The notes: generated by a model from the sequence alone, not told the origin. Counted from the stretch's first letter, positions 10,467-19,643 are shown. The stretch: DNA of 64,000 nt from Clostridia bacterium (GCA_910575245.1 CAJTEN010000009.1:86419-150418); one strand, 5' to 3'. Made by a program: numbers and translations.

Positions 10467-11381
10467 ATGCAGATCATTGAACAGAACACGACATTCAGGC
10501 TGCCTGGAAAAAGTGCCGTCGCTATCGGTAAATTTGACGGGATTCATTTAGGACATCAGGCGCTTATTCATAAAATTACAGAACAGAAGGAGAAAGGATT
10601 TCTGGCAACAGTATTTACTTTTGATACTTCGGCTTCGGCTTATTTCGGAGGAGAGGCCGGGGAACTGACAACCAGAACGGAAAAACGGCAGATCTTTGAA
10701 CGTATGGGAGTGGATGTGCTGATCGAATTTCCGCTGAATCCTGTCACTGCGGCTACGATGCCGGAAGAGTTTGTGCACAGGTATCTGGCCGGACAGATGC
10801 AGGCAGCCTATATCTGTGCAGGGCCGGATCTTTCCTTTGGAAAGAACGGTGCAGGCAGCTATGGGCTTCTGGAGCGTTTGGCCCTGGAGCATGGATATCA
10901 GGTGGAACTGATTGATAAGGTTATGGTGGACGGGGAGGAAGTCAGTTCCAGCAGGGTGCGGGAGGCCGTCCGGCAGGGACAGATGGAAGCGGCGGCACGC
11001 ATGCTGGGGGAAGCTTACAGTGTGACAGGGACTGTGGAACATGGACGTATGCTGGGGCGCAGGATTGGTATGCCTACTGCCAATCTGATACCGGAAGCGG
11101 ATAAGCTTCTGCCGCCGAACGGAGTCTATTATTCCAGAGTCAGGGCAGCGGAGAAATATTATGCGGGAATTACCAATGTAGGATGCAAACCAACGGTGAG
11201 TGAGGAACGAAGGATGGGAGTGGAGACGTATCTCTACGATTTCACAGGGGATATTTATGGCCGGGATATCCGGGTAGAACTCCTTGCTTTCCGCAGGCAG
11301 GAGATGAAATTTGAAAGTGTGGAAAAGCTGAAGGCACAGATGCTGCAGGACATTGCCGCAGGACGGAATTATCCAGGATAA
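10467..11381 (+). CDS. ribF: Bifunctional riboflavin kinase / FAD synthetase
   Basis: A 304-residue RibF: the N-terminal FAD synthetase (nucleotidyltransferase) domain has GKFDGIHLGHQALI, with SSSRVREAVRQG; the C-terminal flavokinase domain has RRIGMPTANL and NGVYYSRVR. It converts riboflavin to FMN and FAD. It lies 26 bases after truB, the usual truB-ribF pair, and ends the operon. Confidence 0.95.
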   Translation: MQIIEQNTTFRLPGKSAVAIGKFDGIHLGHQALIHKITEQKEKGFLATVFTFDTSASAYFGGEAGELTTRTEKRQIFERMGVDVLIEFPLNPVTAATMPEEFVHRYLAGQMQAAYICAGPDLSFGKNGAGSYGLLERLALEHGYQVELIDKVMVDGEEVSSSRVREAVRQGQMEAAARMLGEAYSVTGTVEHGRMLGRRIGMPTANLIPEADKLLPPNGVYYSRVRAAEKYYAGITNVGCKPTVSEERRMGVETYLYDFTGDIYGRDIRVELLAFRRQEMKFESVEKLKAQMLQDIAAGRNYPG

Positions 11382-11489
11382 AAGATCCGATTTTGGCATA
11401 TTATGTCTTTTTTGCAGGAGAAAGGACTTGTCAGTGTATCGCATTTTAGATAAAATGAAAACAGCGGGGATACGTAACAGGACAGAAAG

Positions 11490-13178
11490 ATGGACTGTTA
11501 TGGCGGTTCCTATACAGATGAAGGGAATCTAATACAGATGAATGCAACGATCATACTTTCGATGGCGGGAGGCCTGGGACTGTTCTTATACGGCATGCGC
11601 ATTATGAGTGACAGTATCGAGAAGGTTGCCGGAGCCAAGTTAAGAGGAATACTGGAAAGGCTGACTACAAACAGATTTACAGGAATCCTGGTAGGCATTT
11701 TCTTTACGGCAGTCATTCAGTCTTCATCAGCATGCACAGTCATGGTGGTCAGCTTTGTCAACTCGGGACTGATGACGTTGACGCAGGCGGCAGGAGTCAT
11801 TTTCGGAGCGAATATAGGTACTACAGTGACAGCGCTTTTGGTCTCTTTTAAGCTGGAGAAGGCGGCTCCGGTTATTCTGCTTGTGGGTGTTCTGATTATT
11901 ATGTTCTGTAAGAAGCAGAAGATATCGCGATGGGGAGAGGTTATTATCGGTTTCGGTGTCCTGTTTATGGGACTGAGTACGATGTCAGGCGCTATGTCGG
12001 GCATGAAGGATTCGCCTGCAGTCATACATATGTTTGAATCTCTTCAGACACCGATTTTTGCAGTGATTCTGGGAGCTGTGCTGACGGCAGTCATCCAGAG
12101 TTCTTCTGTTACGGTCAGTATTATGGTCCTGCTTGCAAATCAGGGATTGATGGGCCTGGATATTGGCATGTATATCATTTTGGGGTGTAATATAGGCGCC
12201 TGTACCTCTGCTATACTGGCTTCACTGAGCGGTAAGAAGGATGCCAAGAGGGCAGCCTCTATTCATTTGATTTTTAACGTGATCGGTACGGTTATTGTCT
12301 ATATTATCTTTAAATTGTGTGTGCATCAGTTCGTGGATCTGCTTGTCTATGTGACCGGAAACAATCTGGGACGTGTTGTGGCATATGCGCATATTGCCAT
12401 CAAAATTTTCCAGGTAATCATATTAATGCCGTTTATCCGGGGAATCGTGGATCTTACTTATGTATTTGTGCCTGGCGATGACAGGAAGGTAGGATACAGG
12501 GACAGCTACCAGCTGAAATACATCGGAGAGAAGTCGGTGCTTAATCCTGCAACAGCAGTGGTTGAGGCAATCAAAGAGCTTGACCGTATGGCAGCGCTGG
12601 CAAGTGAGAATCTGAACCGTGCTATGAATGTCCTGATGACTCTTGACCCGGATGAAATAGAAGAGGTCAAGGCTGTGGAGAAGAATATTGATTTCCTGAG
12701 CCACGCCATAACACATTATCTTGTCAAGATTAATCAGACTACGCTGCCGATCGAGGATCTGAAGAATATCGGCGCCTTGTTCCATGTGGTCAATGACATC
12801 GAGCGGATCGGCGATCATGCTGAGAACATTGCGGAGGCCGCGGTGCACAGGATAGAGAGCGGAGTTGGATTTACGAAGGCGGCACAGAAGGAATTGGGAG
12901 AGATGGTAGACATGGTTAACACGCTGCTCCGGTTTTCCGTTGAGATGTTTGTCAAGAGTACGGAAGAGCATATGGAAGATGTGATCCACCTTGAAGATGC
13001 CATCGATGAGAAGGAGAAGGAACTGCAGCAGAAACATATAGAGAGACTGACCAATAACGAGTGTTCTCCGGAGGCGGGGGCGCTGTATTCGGATATTGTA
13101 TCCGGTCTGGAGCGCGTTGCGGATCATGCCGTTAACATTGCCTTTGCCAATAATTACGGGGAGGAAATGGCTGTCTGA
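11490..13178 (+). CDS. Na+/phosphate cotransporter, NptA family with C-terminal PhoU-like domain
   Basis: A 562-residue integral membrane protein with the duplicated transport repeats marked by QSSSACTVMVVSFVNSGLM and QSSSVTVSIMVLLANQGLM, the QSSS motifs of type II Na/Pi cotransporters. From about residue 340 onward it becomes a soluble helical PhoU-like domain, as in bacterial NptA homologues. Start could also be ATG 11538 (MNATIILSMAGG), since membrane homology begins there; neither start has a strong RBS. The likely role is sodium-coupled phosphate movement across the cytoplasmic membrane. Confidence 0.9.
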   Translation: MDCYGGSYTDEGNLIQMNATIILSMAGGLGLFLYGMRIMSDSIEKVAGAKLRGILERLTTNRFTGILVGIFFTAVIQSSSACTVMVVSFVNSGLMTLTQAAGVIFGANIGTTVTALLVSFKLEKAAPVILLVGVLIIMFCKKQKISRWGEVIIGFGVLFMGLSTMSGAMSGMKDSPAVIHMFESLQTPIFAVILGAVLTAVIQSSSVTVSIMVLLANQGLMGLDIGMYIILGCNIGACTSAILASLSGKKDAKRAASIHLIFNVIGTVIVYIIFKLCVHQFVDLLVYVTGNNLGRVVAYAHIAIKIFQVIILMPFIRGIVDLTYVFVPGDDRKVGYRDSYQLKYIGEKSVLNPATAVVEAIKELDRMAALASENLNRAMNVLMTLDPDEIEEVKAVEKNIDFLSHAITHYLVKINQTTLPIEDLKNIGALFHVVNDIERIGDHAENIAEAAVHRIESGVGFTKAAQKELGEMVDMVNTLLRFSVEMFVKSTEEHMEDVIHLEDAIDEKEKELQQKHIERLTNNECSPEAGALYSDIVSGLERVADHAVNIAFANNYGEEMAV

Positions 13179-13190
13179 GATTTCGTAAAG

Positions 13191-13212
13191 AATGCCCTGC
13201 GGGGCATTTTTT
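13191..13212 (+). terminator. Terminator of the Na/Pi cotransporter gene
   Basis: AATGCCC (13191-13197), loop TGCG, GGGCATT (13202-13208), then T-rich sequence, 12 bases after the stop codon. Confidence 0.88.
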
Positions 13213-13231
13213 ATGTGTTACTATTCATGGC

Positions 13232-13420
13232 CAATGTCATTAAGTTAAGTCTATACACAGCATCTGATATGATAGGATTCTCCTGAGGGCCATTGGAAAA
13301 CGCCGGTACTTAATGAGGTTTTCCACGAATTTAGTACCGCTGCGTTTGGAACTGAGCGAAAGCGCGTCCTTAGGAGATTCCTATTATGTCAGGCGCGTCC
13401 GGCTTAACTTAATGACATTG
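13232..13420 (+). mobile_element. 189-bp MITE, copy 1
   Basis: First of three near-identical 189-bp elements. It begins CAATGTCATTAAGTTAAG and ends with the exact reverse complement, and inside it the arms TGATAGGATTCTCCTGAG and TTAGGAGATTCCTATTATGT also pair, so the whole element can fold on itself. It encodes no transposase. Unlike copies 2 and 3 it has no direct duplication; instead its flanks are inverted (GTTACTATTCATGGC left, GCCGTGAATAGTAAC right), lengthening the terminal inverted repeat to 33 bp with one mismatch. It differs from copy 3 at about nine positions, mostly in a central block. Confidence 0.88.
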
Positions 13421-13474
13421 GCCGTGAATAGTAACTTTTATGTCTCAGAAAGGAAAATTTGTGAAAAGAGACAT

Positions 13475-13503
13475 TTGACAGATGGAGGCGCTGCTGATAT
13501 AAT
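13475..13503 (+). promoter_or_regulatory. Consensus sigma-A promoter of the NlpC/P60 gene
   Basis: Perfect TTGACA (13475-13480), 17-base spacer, perfect TATAAT (13498-13503). The predicted start near 13510 leaves a leader of about 125 bases. Confidence 0.88.
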
Positions 13504-13637
13504 AGGCTCGGAATTGTTACAGAAATGTTACAAAATAAGAACAAATTATGCAGCAGATTGATTGGATCCGGCAAACGGCAGAACAAGAAGGAACTGCCAA
13601 GGATGTAAGGAGCTGTGATTGAGAGGAACAAAGCGAG

Positions 13638-14903
13638 ATGAAAAGACGAGAGATCATGTGCCTGTTGGCGGGTTGTATGCTTCTGCTTACACCGATGCAG
13701 ACGCGGGCAACGAATCTTCTGGATATTTTATCGATTGGCACGATCAATACTGAGATTTCTGGCGTTTCGGGAGACAAGGATACGGCCGAGGATACGAAGA
13801 ATGAGAATACAGATAACCAAGATGTGGAGGATTCCTACGGTACAGAGAGGGCGACCGGGCAGGACGGACGCAGTGCAGGAGAGATGACTGAACCGGATGG
13901 AACAGAGGTGGATTTGAGTGATGGGGCGGAAGAATCCGGTCAGACAGACAAAGAAAGTGATCTTCAGGATATTCTGGGAGGCGCCATCGGTTCCAGTGTG
14001 ATCCTGGAATCGACCAAGACAGAGATTGAATACGCAGAAGCCTATGAGAAGGCTAAGAATGCCAATTGGGGCTATACCAATCTGGGCATTGCCCATGTGG
14101 ATAATAATCTGAATATCCGCGCGGCTGCGGAAGAGGAGGGCAAGCTGGTAGGTAAACTTCCCAAGGATGCAGCCTGTGAGGTGCTGGACAGCGACGATAC
14201 ATGGGCGCACATCAAATCCGGCAAGGTGGAAGGCTATGTAAGTCTGGAATATCTGCTGACCGGTATCCCGGCCAAGCGCAGGGCAGAAGAACTGGCTGTA
14301 ACGATGGCGCGTGTCACGACGGACAGTCTTAAAGTAAGGGCGCAGGCCAATACGGAGTCAGAGGTGATCACACTGGTTCCCAACGGGGAAGAACTGGAAG
14401 TGGCAGACGTAGAAGGAGACTGGGTCAAAGTATATCTGGATGATGAGGAAGTATATGTTTCGGCAGAATACGTAGAAGTCAGTGCGGAACTGGGGACGGC
14501 GATCACGATGACAGAACTTCTGTATGGGCAGGGAGTATCCGATGTGCGTGTGGATTTGTGCCAGTATGCCAAGGAGTTTCTGGGGAATCCCTATGTGTGG
14601 GGCGGAACAAGCCTTACCAGGGGGGCGGATTGCTCGGGATTCGTTCTGAGCGTCTTTAAAAAGTATGGTGTGGGCCTGCCTCATTCTTCTGTGGCACAGT
14701 CAGGCCTCGGTACGACGATTAAGGTATCGGAGGCACAGCCGGGAGATCTGATCTTCTATGGCAATGGCAGATCCATCAATCATGTGGCGATCTACATCGG
14801 CGGAGGCCAGGTCATCCATGCAGGCAATCCCAAGACCGGGATCCGTATTTCCAACGTGTCCTACCGCAGTCCTGTTAAGGCGGTCAGGATACTGCAGGAT
14901 TAA
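13638..14903 (+). CDS. Secreted NlpC/P60 peptidoglycan endopeptidase with two SH3b domains
   Basis: The 421-residue protein starts with a signal peptide (about residues 1-25, MKRREIMCLLAGCMLLL...). A long acidic, Ser/Thr/Asp-rich linker follows, then two bacterial SH3 domains (about 150-210 and 222-282, e.g. NLNIRAAAEEEGKLVGKLP and SLKVRAQANTESEVITLVP), and an NlpC/P60 domain from about 305. The catalytic Cys is in GADCSGFVLSVF and the His in NHVAIYIGGGQVIHAG. Such enzymes cut the D-Glu to diamino acid bond in cell-wall peptides during growth or separation. Confidence 0.94.
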   Translation: MKRREIMCLLAGCMLLLTPMQTRATNLLDILSIGTINTEISGVSGDKDTAEDTKNENTDNQDVEDSYGTERATGQDGRSAGEMTEPDGTEVDLSDGAEESGQTDKESDLQDILGGAIGSSVILESTKTEIEYAEAYEKAKNANWGYTNLGIAHVDNNLNIRAAAEEEGKLVGKLPKDAACEVLDSDDTWAHIKSGKVEGYVSLEYLLTGIPAKRRAEELAVTMARVTTDSLKVRAQANTESEVITLVPNGEELEVADVEGDWVKVYLDDEEVYVSAEYVEVSAELGTAITMTELLYGQGVSDVRVDLCQYAKEFLGNPYVWGGTSLTRGADCSGFVLSVFKKYGVGLPHSSVAQSGLGTTIKVSEAQPGDLIFYGNGRSINHVAIYIGGGQVIHAGNPKTGIRISNVSYRSPVKAVRILQD

Positions 14904-14962
14904 TGTGGTAGTCCAGACAAGGCGGCCCTGTTACATTGATTGTAGGCATTCCTATAAAATGC

Positions 14963-14991
14963 TTTACAAGCCACGGGTTGTATGATAAAAT
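14963..14991 (+). promoter_or_regulatory. Sigma-A promoter of rpsO
   Basis: TTTACA (14963-14968), 17-base spacer, TAAAAT (14986-14991). Start expected near 14998, giving a leader of about 225 bases. Confidence 0.7.
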
Positions 14992-15016
14992 AGGCGAGTG
15001 TGAAAAAGACAAAAAG

Positions 15017-15196
15017 TTTTCTAAGGCGTCAAAAGACGCCGCCTAAGAAAATCAAAGTGTTGTCTTGTAGAATCGTTTTAAGGCGATTCTTCTGAAGTGG
15101 TTCACTCATTGTTTGTGCCGTAAATAGTAGGGGTGCAGGCATGAAATGAAACCGACACTCAGAGATGGGAGGCTCCAGCCCAATCTTGGTGTCCGG
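15017..15196 (+). promoter_or_regulatory. Structured rpsO 5' leader (candidate S15 autoregulatory RNA)
   Basis: Three hairpins can be drawn in the leader: 15017-15051 (TTTTCTAAGGCG with CGCCTAAGAAAA-type arm), 15069-15090 (AGAATCG / CGATTCT) and 15152-15196 (CCGACAC...GATGGG with CCCAATC...GTGTCCGG). The last ends about 15 bases before the rpsO RBS. Ribosomal protein S15 represses its own mRNA through leader structures in several bacteria; that this leader does so is inferred from position and folding only. Confidence 0.5.
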
Positions 15197-15222
15197 TGTT
15201 TAAAAGGTTGAAAGGAGAGACT

Positions 15223-15489
15223 ATGATTTCCAAAGAAAAGAAAACAGCAATTATCAATGAGTATGCAAGGACACCCGGCGATACAGGTTCACCGGAGGTT
15301 CAGGTAGCGGTTCTTACAGCGAGAATTCAGGAATTGACAGAACATCTCAAGGCGAATCCGAAGGATCATCATTCCAGAAGAGGTTTGCTGAAAATGGTCG
15401 GTCAGAGACGTGGCCTGCTTGCTTATCTGAAGGATAAGGATATCGAGAGATATCGTTCCCTGATCGAGAGACTTGGACTGAGAAAATAA
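15223..15489 (+). CDS. rpsO: 30S ribosomal protein S15
   Basis: An 88-residue S15 with the family motifs [19 protein letters not shown] and [21 protein letters not shown]15 binds the central domain of 16S rRNA. Start ATG 15223 follows AAAGGAGAG; the open frame extends upstream to 15196 without homology. It is followed by a terminator and then pnp, the common rpsO-pnp order. Confidence 0.97.
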   Translation: MISKEKKTAIINEYARTPGDTGSPEVQVAVLTARIQELTEHLKANPKDHHSRRGLLKMVGQRRGLLAYLKDKDIERYRSLIERLGLRK

Positions 15490-15500
15490 GACGGAGCAGA

Positions 15501-15551
15501 AGGCGGATGTAAGGCTGGATTATGATTATATCCAGTTTCGTTCGCCTTTTC
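15501..15551 (+). terminator. Terminator between rpsO and pnp
   Basis: Long stem with AGGCG (15501-15505) pairing CGCCT, inner stem CTGGAT/ATCCAG, ending in CGCCTTTTCC. It is 12 bases after the rpsO stop. Confidence 0.75.
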
Positions 15552-15579
15552 CTGTTTTGTTGTATGTTGTATGGGTGGA

Positions 15580-15697
15580 AGAAGCATCCGAGACCACAAA
15601 TATATGCATAAGAGCGGTAAGCCGCATTGACGGCTTCGTTATGGGAAGAACAGACGGCATTTTTATGCAGATATTTGTAGTTTCGGCATCTTCTGCC
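15580..15697 (+). promoter_or_regulatory. Long double-stranded pnp leader
   Basis: An imperfect stem of about 22 pairs joins GAAGCATCCGAGACCACAAA (from about 15581) with TTTGTAGTTTCGGCATCTTC (ending about 15693), enclosing smaller hairpins (for example GCCGCATTGACGGC). It ends about 65 bases before the pnp start. E. coli pnp is autoregulated through an RNase III-cleaved leader stem; a similar role here is inferred, not shown. The interval 15490-15761 holds no convincing gene. Confidence 0.55.
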
Positions 15698-15761
15698 TTA
15701 GGTATGGATTTTATCTTCGCGTGCAGAACGGCCGCGGAGCAAGAGAAAAGGAGAGAAGATT

Positions 15762-17852
15762 ATGTACAAGAGTTACACAATGGAACTTGCCGGACGCACC
15801 CTTCGCGTGGACATCGGCAGAGTGGGTAAGCAGGCTAATGGCTGTGCTTTTATGCAGTACGGGGAGACTACGGTGTTATCTACTGCCACAGCATCAGAGA
15901 AGCCGAGAGAGGGGATTGATTTCTTCCCCTGCAGCGTAGAATATGAAGAGAAGCTGTATTCCGTAGGTAAGATTCCGGGAGGTTTTAATAAGAGAGAGGG
16001 GAAGGCATCCGAGAATGCGGTTCTTACCAGCCGTGTCATCGACAGGCCGATGAGGCCTTTGTTCCCGAAGGATTACCGCAATGACGTTACATTGAATAAT
16101 ATGGTAATGAGTGTGGATCCGGCATGCCGTCCGGAATTGGTAGCGATGATCGGTACGGCGATCGCCACCTGCATTTCGGATATTCCTTTCAACGGGCCTT
16201 GTGCTATGACGCAGATGGGTATGGTAGACGGCGAATTGATCGTAAATCCTTCTCAGGAGCAGTGGGATAAGGGAGACCTTAAGATGACAGTTGCCTCCAC
16301 TTCCCAGAAAGTTATGATGATCGAGGCAGGAGCCAATGAGGTGCCGGAGAACAGAGTGCTGGAGGCAATCTATAAGGCACATGAGGTCAATCAGACGATT
16401 ATCGAGTTTATAAGTAAGATTGTGGCAGAGGTGGGCAAGCCGAAGCACACCTATGAGAGCTGCGCGATTCCGGAGCAGATGTTTGAGGAGATGAAGAAAA
16501 TCGTGACACCCGAGGAGATGGAGACAGCGGTTTTCACAGATGAGAAGCAGGTGCGCGAGGAGAATATCAGGAACATTACGGCTAAGCTGGAGGAAGCTTT
16601 TGCGGAGAAGGAAGAGTATCTTGCTGTGCTTGGCGAGGCTGTATACCAATATCAGAAGAAAACGGTACGTAAGATGATTCTGAAGGATCACAAGCGTCCG
16701 GACGGCCGTGCGCTTGACCAGATCAGACCGCTTGCAGCAGAGGTGGACATTATTCCCCGGGTTCACGGTTCGGCCATGTTTACCCGTGGCCAGACACAGA
16801 TCTGCAATGTATGTACACTTGCACCTTTGTCTGAAGTACAGAGGGTAGACGGGTTGGATGAGAATATTACGAGTAAGAGATATATGCATCACTATAATTT
16901 CCCGTCATACTCCGTAGGCGAGACGAAAGTCAGCCGCGGACCGGGCCGCAGGGAGATAGGACATGGAGCACTGGCCGAGAGGGCTTTGCTTCCTGTACTT
17001 CCTTCGGAGGAGGAGTTCCCCTATGCAATCCGTACGGTATCAGAGACATTCGAGTCCAATGGTTCCACGTCTATGGCGTCTACCTGTGCATCCTGTATGT
17101 CTCTTATGGCAGCGGGTGTACCGATCAAGAAGATGGTGGCAGGTATTTCCTGCGGTCTTGTGACAGGGGATACGGATGATGATTTCGTACTGCTGACAGA
17201 CATCCAGGGGCTGGAAGATTTCTTCGGCGATATGGATTTCAAGGTGACGGGTACACACGACGGGATTACGGCGATTCAGATGGATATCAAGATCCATGGC
17301 CTGACCAGGCCGATTGTGGAAGGCGCTATTGAGAGATGCCGTGAAGCCAGAGAGTTTATCATGGCCAACTGTATGGTGCCGGCCATTGCAGCGCCTCGTA
17401 AGGAAGTGGGACCCTATGCGCCGAAGATCATTTCTATCCAGATCGATCCGGAGAAGATCGGCGATGTAGTAGGACAGCGCGGTAAGACTATCAATGAGAT
17501 CATTGCCCGCACTGGGGTGAAGATTGATATTACGGATGACGGACAGGTCTCTGTATGCGGTACGGATAAGACTATGATGGATAAAGCCGTAGAGATGATC
17601 AAGACGATCGTGACAGATTTCGAGGAAGGACAGATCTTCAAGGGAACGGTAGTCAGCATCAAAGAGTTCGGCGCATTTATTGAGTTTGCTCCCGGCAAGG
17701 AAGGCATGGTTCATATTTCCAAGATTGCCAGAGAGAGAATCAATCACGTGGAAGATGTATTAACTCTTGGCGATAAGGTGACTGTGGTATGTCTGGGCAA
17801 GGATAAGATGGGAAGAATGAGCTTCTCCATGAAGGATGTGGCTCAGGTTTAA
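15762..17852 (+). CDS. pnp: Polyribonucleotide nucleotidyltransferase (PNPase)
   Basis: The 696-residue PNPase is a 3'-5' phosphorolytic exoribonuclease. Two RNase PH domains are visible (first about 1-215 with KIPGGFNKREGKASENAVL; second from about 310 with DGRALDQIRPL and GRREIGHGALAERALLPVLP), then KH (VVGQRGKTINEIIARTGVKI, about 570-600) and S1 (GTVVSIKEFGAFIEFAPGKE, about 625-690). Length is standard. RBS GGAGAAG is directly upstream of ATG. Confidence 0.97.
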   Translation: MYKSYTMELAGRTLRVDIGRVGKQANGCAFMQYGETTVLSTATASEKPREGIDFFPCSVEYEEKLYSVGKIPGGFNKREGKASENAVLTSRVIDRPMRPLFPKDYRNDVTLNNMVMSVDPACRPELVAMIGTAIATCISDIPFNGPCAMTQMGMVDGELIVNPSQEQWDKGDLKMTVASTSQKVMMIEAGANEVPENRVLEAIYKAHEVNQTIIEFISKIVAEVGKPKHTYESCAIPEQMFEEMKKIVTPEEMETAVFTDEKQVREENIRNITAKLEEAFAEKEEYLAVLGEAVYQYQKKTVRKMILKDHKRPDGRALDQIRPLAAEVDIIPRVHGSAMFTRGQTQICNVCTLAPLSEVQRVDGLDENITSKRYMHHYNFPSYSVGETKVSRGPGRREIGHGALAERALLPVLPSEEEFPYAIRTVSETFESNGSTSMASTCASCMSLMAAGVPIKKMVAGISCGLVTGDTDDDFVLLTDIQGLEDFFGDMDFKVTGTHDGITAIQMDIKIHGLTRPIVEGAIERCREAREFIMANCMVPAIAAPRKEVGPYAPKIISIQIDPEKIGDVVGQRGKTINEIIARTGVKIDITDDGQVSVCGTDKTMMDKAVEMIKTIVTDFEEGQIFKGTVVSIKEFGAFIEFAPGKEGMVHISKIARERINHVEDVLTLGDKVTVVCLGKDKMGRMSFSMKDVAQV

Positions 17853-17931
17853 GAACAGAAGAGACGGCAGAAAGGATAGTGTCTGCATAATGTGACGCAG
17901 CAGATTGAATGGGAGGAAGTTAGAAGAAATT

Positions 17932-19005
17932 ATGAATAATTCAACCATACTGATTGTCGACGACGTAGATATTAACAGAGAGATTCTTTGTGAGATGTTT
18001 CAGGATTATAACACGATTCAGGCTGCCAACGGCAGGGAGGCTTTGGATGTCATAGCCTCTAAGCCTGAGGAGATATCAGTAGTGCTTTTGGATATCGTGA
18101 TGCCTGTCATGAACGGTGTTGAAGTGCTGGAAGAAATGAAGAGGCGTAACTGGATCGACAGTATTCCGGTGCTTCTGATTACAGGCGAGGCAACCACGCA
18201 GATTGAACGCGATGCGTATCGTCTGGGGGCAAGTGATATTATCAAAAAGCCTTTTGATGCCTATATTGTAAAACAGCGTACTAAGAATGTGATTGAGCTC
18301 TACTATAATAAGCGTCATCTGGAAGAGATGGTGGAATTGCAGACTAAGGTTCTGCGCAAGCAGGCAGAAGAACTGCGCCATATGAATGATCATATCATAG
18401 ATGTTATGAGTAACGTGGTAGAATTCCGTAACCTGGAATCCGGAGATCACGTTAAGCGTGTCAAGACATTTACGAATATACTGGCAAAATACGTGGCGAA
18501 GGCCTATCCGGAGTACGGTCTGGATGAAAATATGATCAATATCATCACATCTGCGGCGGCGCTGCACGATGTGGGTAAGATCGTAATTTCTGACGGCATT
18601 CTTTTAAAACCCGGTAAGCTGACCGATGAAGAGTTCGAGGTGATGAAATCTCATACGACCAGAGGATGCGAGATTCTTGAAATGCTGGGAGAGATTCAGC
18701 AGGGAGAATATGGCAGGATCAGCTATGAAATCTGTAGACATCATCACGAGAGATATGACGGAAGAGGATATCCGGATCATCTTAAAGGCGAAGAAATTCC
18801 GATTGCGGCTCAGATCGTGTCAGTGGCAGATGTGTACGATGCACTGGTACATAAAAGAGTATATAAGGCTGCCTTCACACCGGATGTAGCCTATGATATG
18901 ATAACAAACGGTAAGTGCGGTATTTTTTCTCCTAAGCTGATGGAGTGTCTTACTTCGGCCAGGGAGGAATTTGCGCAAATTGTTTTGAACGGCCAGAAGG
19001 AATAA
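17932..19005 (+). CDS. Response regulator with HD-GYP domain (cyclic-di-GMP phosphodiesterase type)
   Basis: A 357-residue two-domain protein. The receiver domain (about 1-120) has the acidic pair in LIVDDVDINRE and the phospho-acceptor Asp in VVLLDIVMPVMNG. After a helical linker comes an HD-GYP domain (from about 160) with HDVGKIVISDGILLKPGKL and HHERYDGRGYPDHLKG, ending in VSVADVYDALVHKRVY. HD-GYP proteins hydrolyse cyclic-di-GMP; activity is inferred from the intact motifs. ATG 17932 is preferred because MNNSTILIVDD is the normal receiver N-terminus; a TTG at 17905 is in frame upstream. No partner kinase is adjacent. Confidence 0.92.
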   Translation: MNNSTILIVDDVDINREILCEMFQDYNTIQAANGREALDVIASKPEEISVVLLDIVMPVMNGVEVLEEMKRRNWIDSIPVLLITGEATTQIERDAYRLGASDIIKKPFDAYIVKQRTKNVIELYYNKRHLEEMVELQTKVLRKQAEELRHMNDHIIDVMSNVVEFRNLESGDHVKRVKTFTNILAKYVAKAYPEYGLDENMINIITSAAALHDVGKIVISDGILLKPGKLTDEEFEVMKSHTTRGCEILEMLGEIQQGEYGRISYEICRHHHERYDGRGYPDHLKGEEIPIAAQIVSVADVYDALVHKRVYKAAFTPDVAYDMITNGKCGIFSPKLMECLTSAREEFAQIVLNGQKE

Positions 19006-19012
19006 CAGAAGA

Positions 19013-19070
19013 TTAAGCATAATAAAACACCATGGAAGCAGCAGCTCTCATGGTGTTTTATTATGCTTAA
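19013..19070. terminator. Bidirectional terminator between HD-GYP gene and pyrI
   Basis: A perfect 22-bp inverted repeat: 19013-19034 (TTAAGCATAATAAAACACCA...) with 19049-19070, 14-base loop. Flanking A and T tracts inside the stem allow termination for both the plus-strand HD-GYP gene and the minus-strand pyrBI genes. Confidence 0.88.
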
Positions 19071-19129
19071 ATGCGATTCGGCCTATTCGGGCCCGCAAAG
19101 GGAATTTCACAAACGGATTCTGTATGTTT

Positions 19130-19570
19130 CTACCAGATAGAGTTAGGCTCACCGGCTTTCTCTTCGCAGTATTTGCACCGGTAAATCTCTTTCTTCTCGT
19201 CGGCAAGTACGAAAATGTGGGGTAGCCCCTGTTCTATGGAAGTGATGCAGCGCGGATTTTTGCACTTAAGGACATTTTTGATTTCATGGGGCAGGATCAG
19301 TTCCTTCTTATCAACAATCTCGCCGTCTTTGATGACGTTAACGGTGATATTATGGTCGATGAATGCCAGAACGTCCAGATTCAGTGTATTGATGTCGCAC
19401 TCTACTTTCAGGATATCCTTTTTACCCATTTTATTGCTGCGGGCGTTCTTGATAATCGCCACGGTACAGTCCAGCTTGTCCAACTGCAGATGATGATAGA
19501 TCGACAGACTTTTGCCTGCCTTGATATGGTCCAGTACGAAGCCCTCTTCTATTTTTCCTACATTTAACAT
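19130..19570 (-). CDS. pyrI: Aspartate carbamoyltransferase regulatory subunit
   Basis: A 146-residue PyrI. The N-terminal allosteric domain (LNVGKIEEGFVLDHIKAGKS) is followed by the zinc domain with four cysteines in CKNPRC and CKYC. In E. coli this subunit gives ATP/CTP control to PyrB. It is downstream of pyrB on the same strand, separated by 73 bases, so the pair forms the class B ATCase operon. Confidence 0.96.
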   Translation of the reverse strand: MLNVGKIEEGFVLDHIKAGKSLSIYHHLQLDKLDCTVAIIKNARSNKMGKKDILKVECDINTLNLDVLAFIDHNITVNVIKDGEIVDKKELILPHEIKNVLKCKNPRCITSIEQGLPHIFVLADEKKEIYRCKYCEEKAGEPNSIW

Positions 19571-19643
19571 GTTTTCTTTCCTTTCCTGATGTGTTCTTGC
19601 GTGTTTAATGGATGACAGGCGGGTCTTTTCTTCCGGCCGCCGC

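Noticed and set aside
13313-13561. Open frame starting in MITE copy 1
   Set aside because: It consists of the palindromic element plus non-conserved sequence, overlaps the perfect P60 promoter, and has no RBS.
15557-15829. Open frame between rpsO and pnp
   Set aside because: It covers the long leader stem and overlaps the pnp start; no homology or RBS visible.
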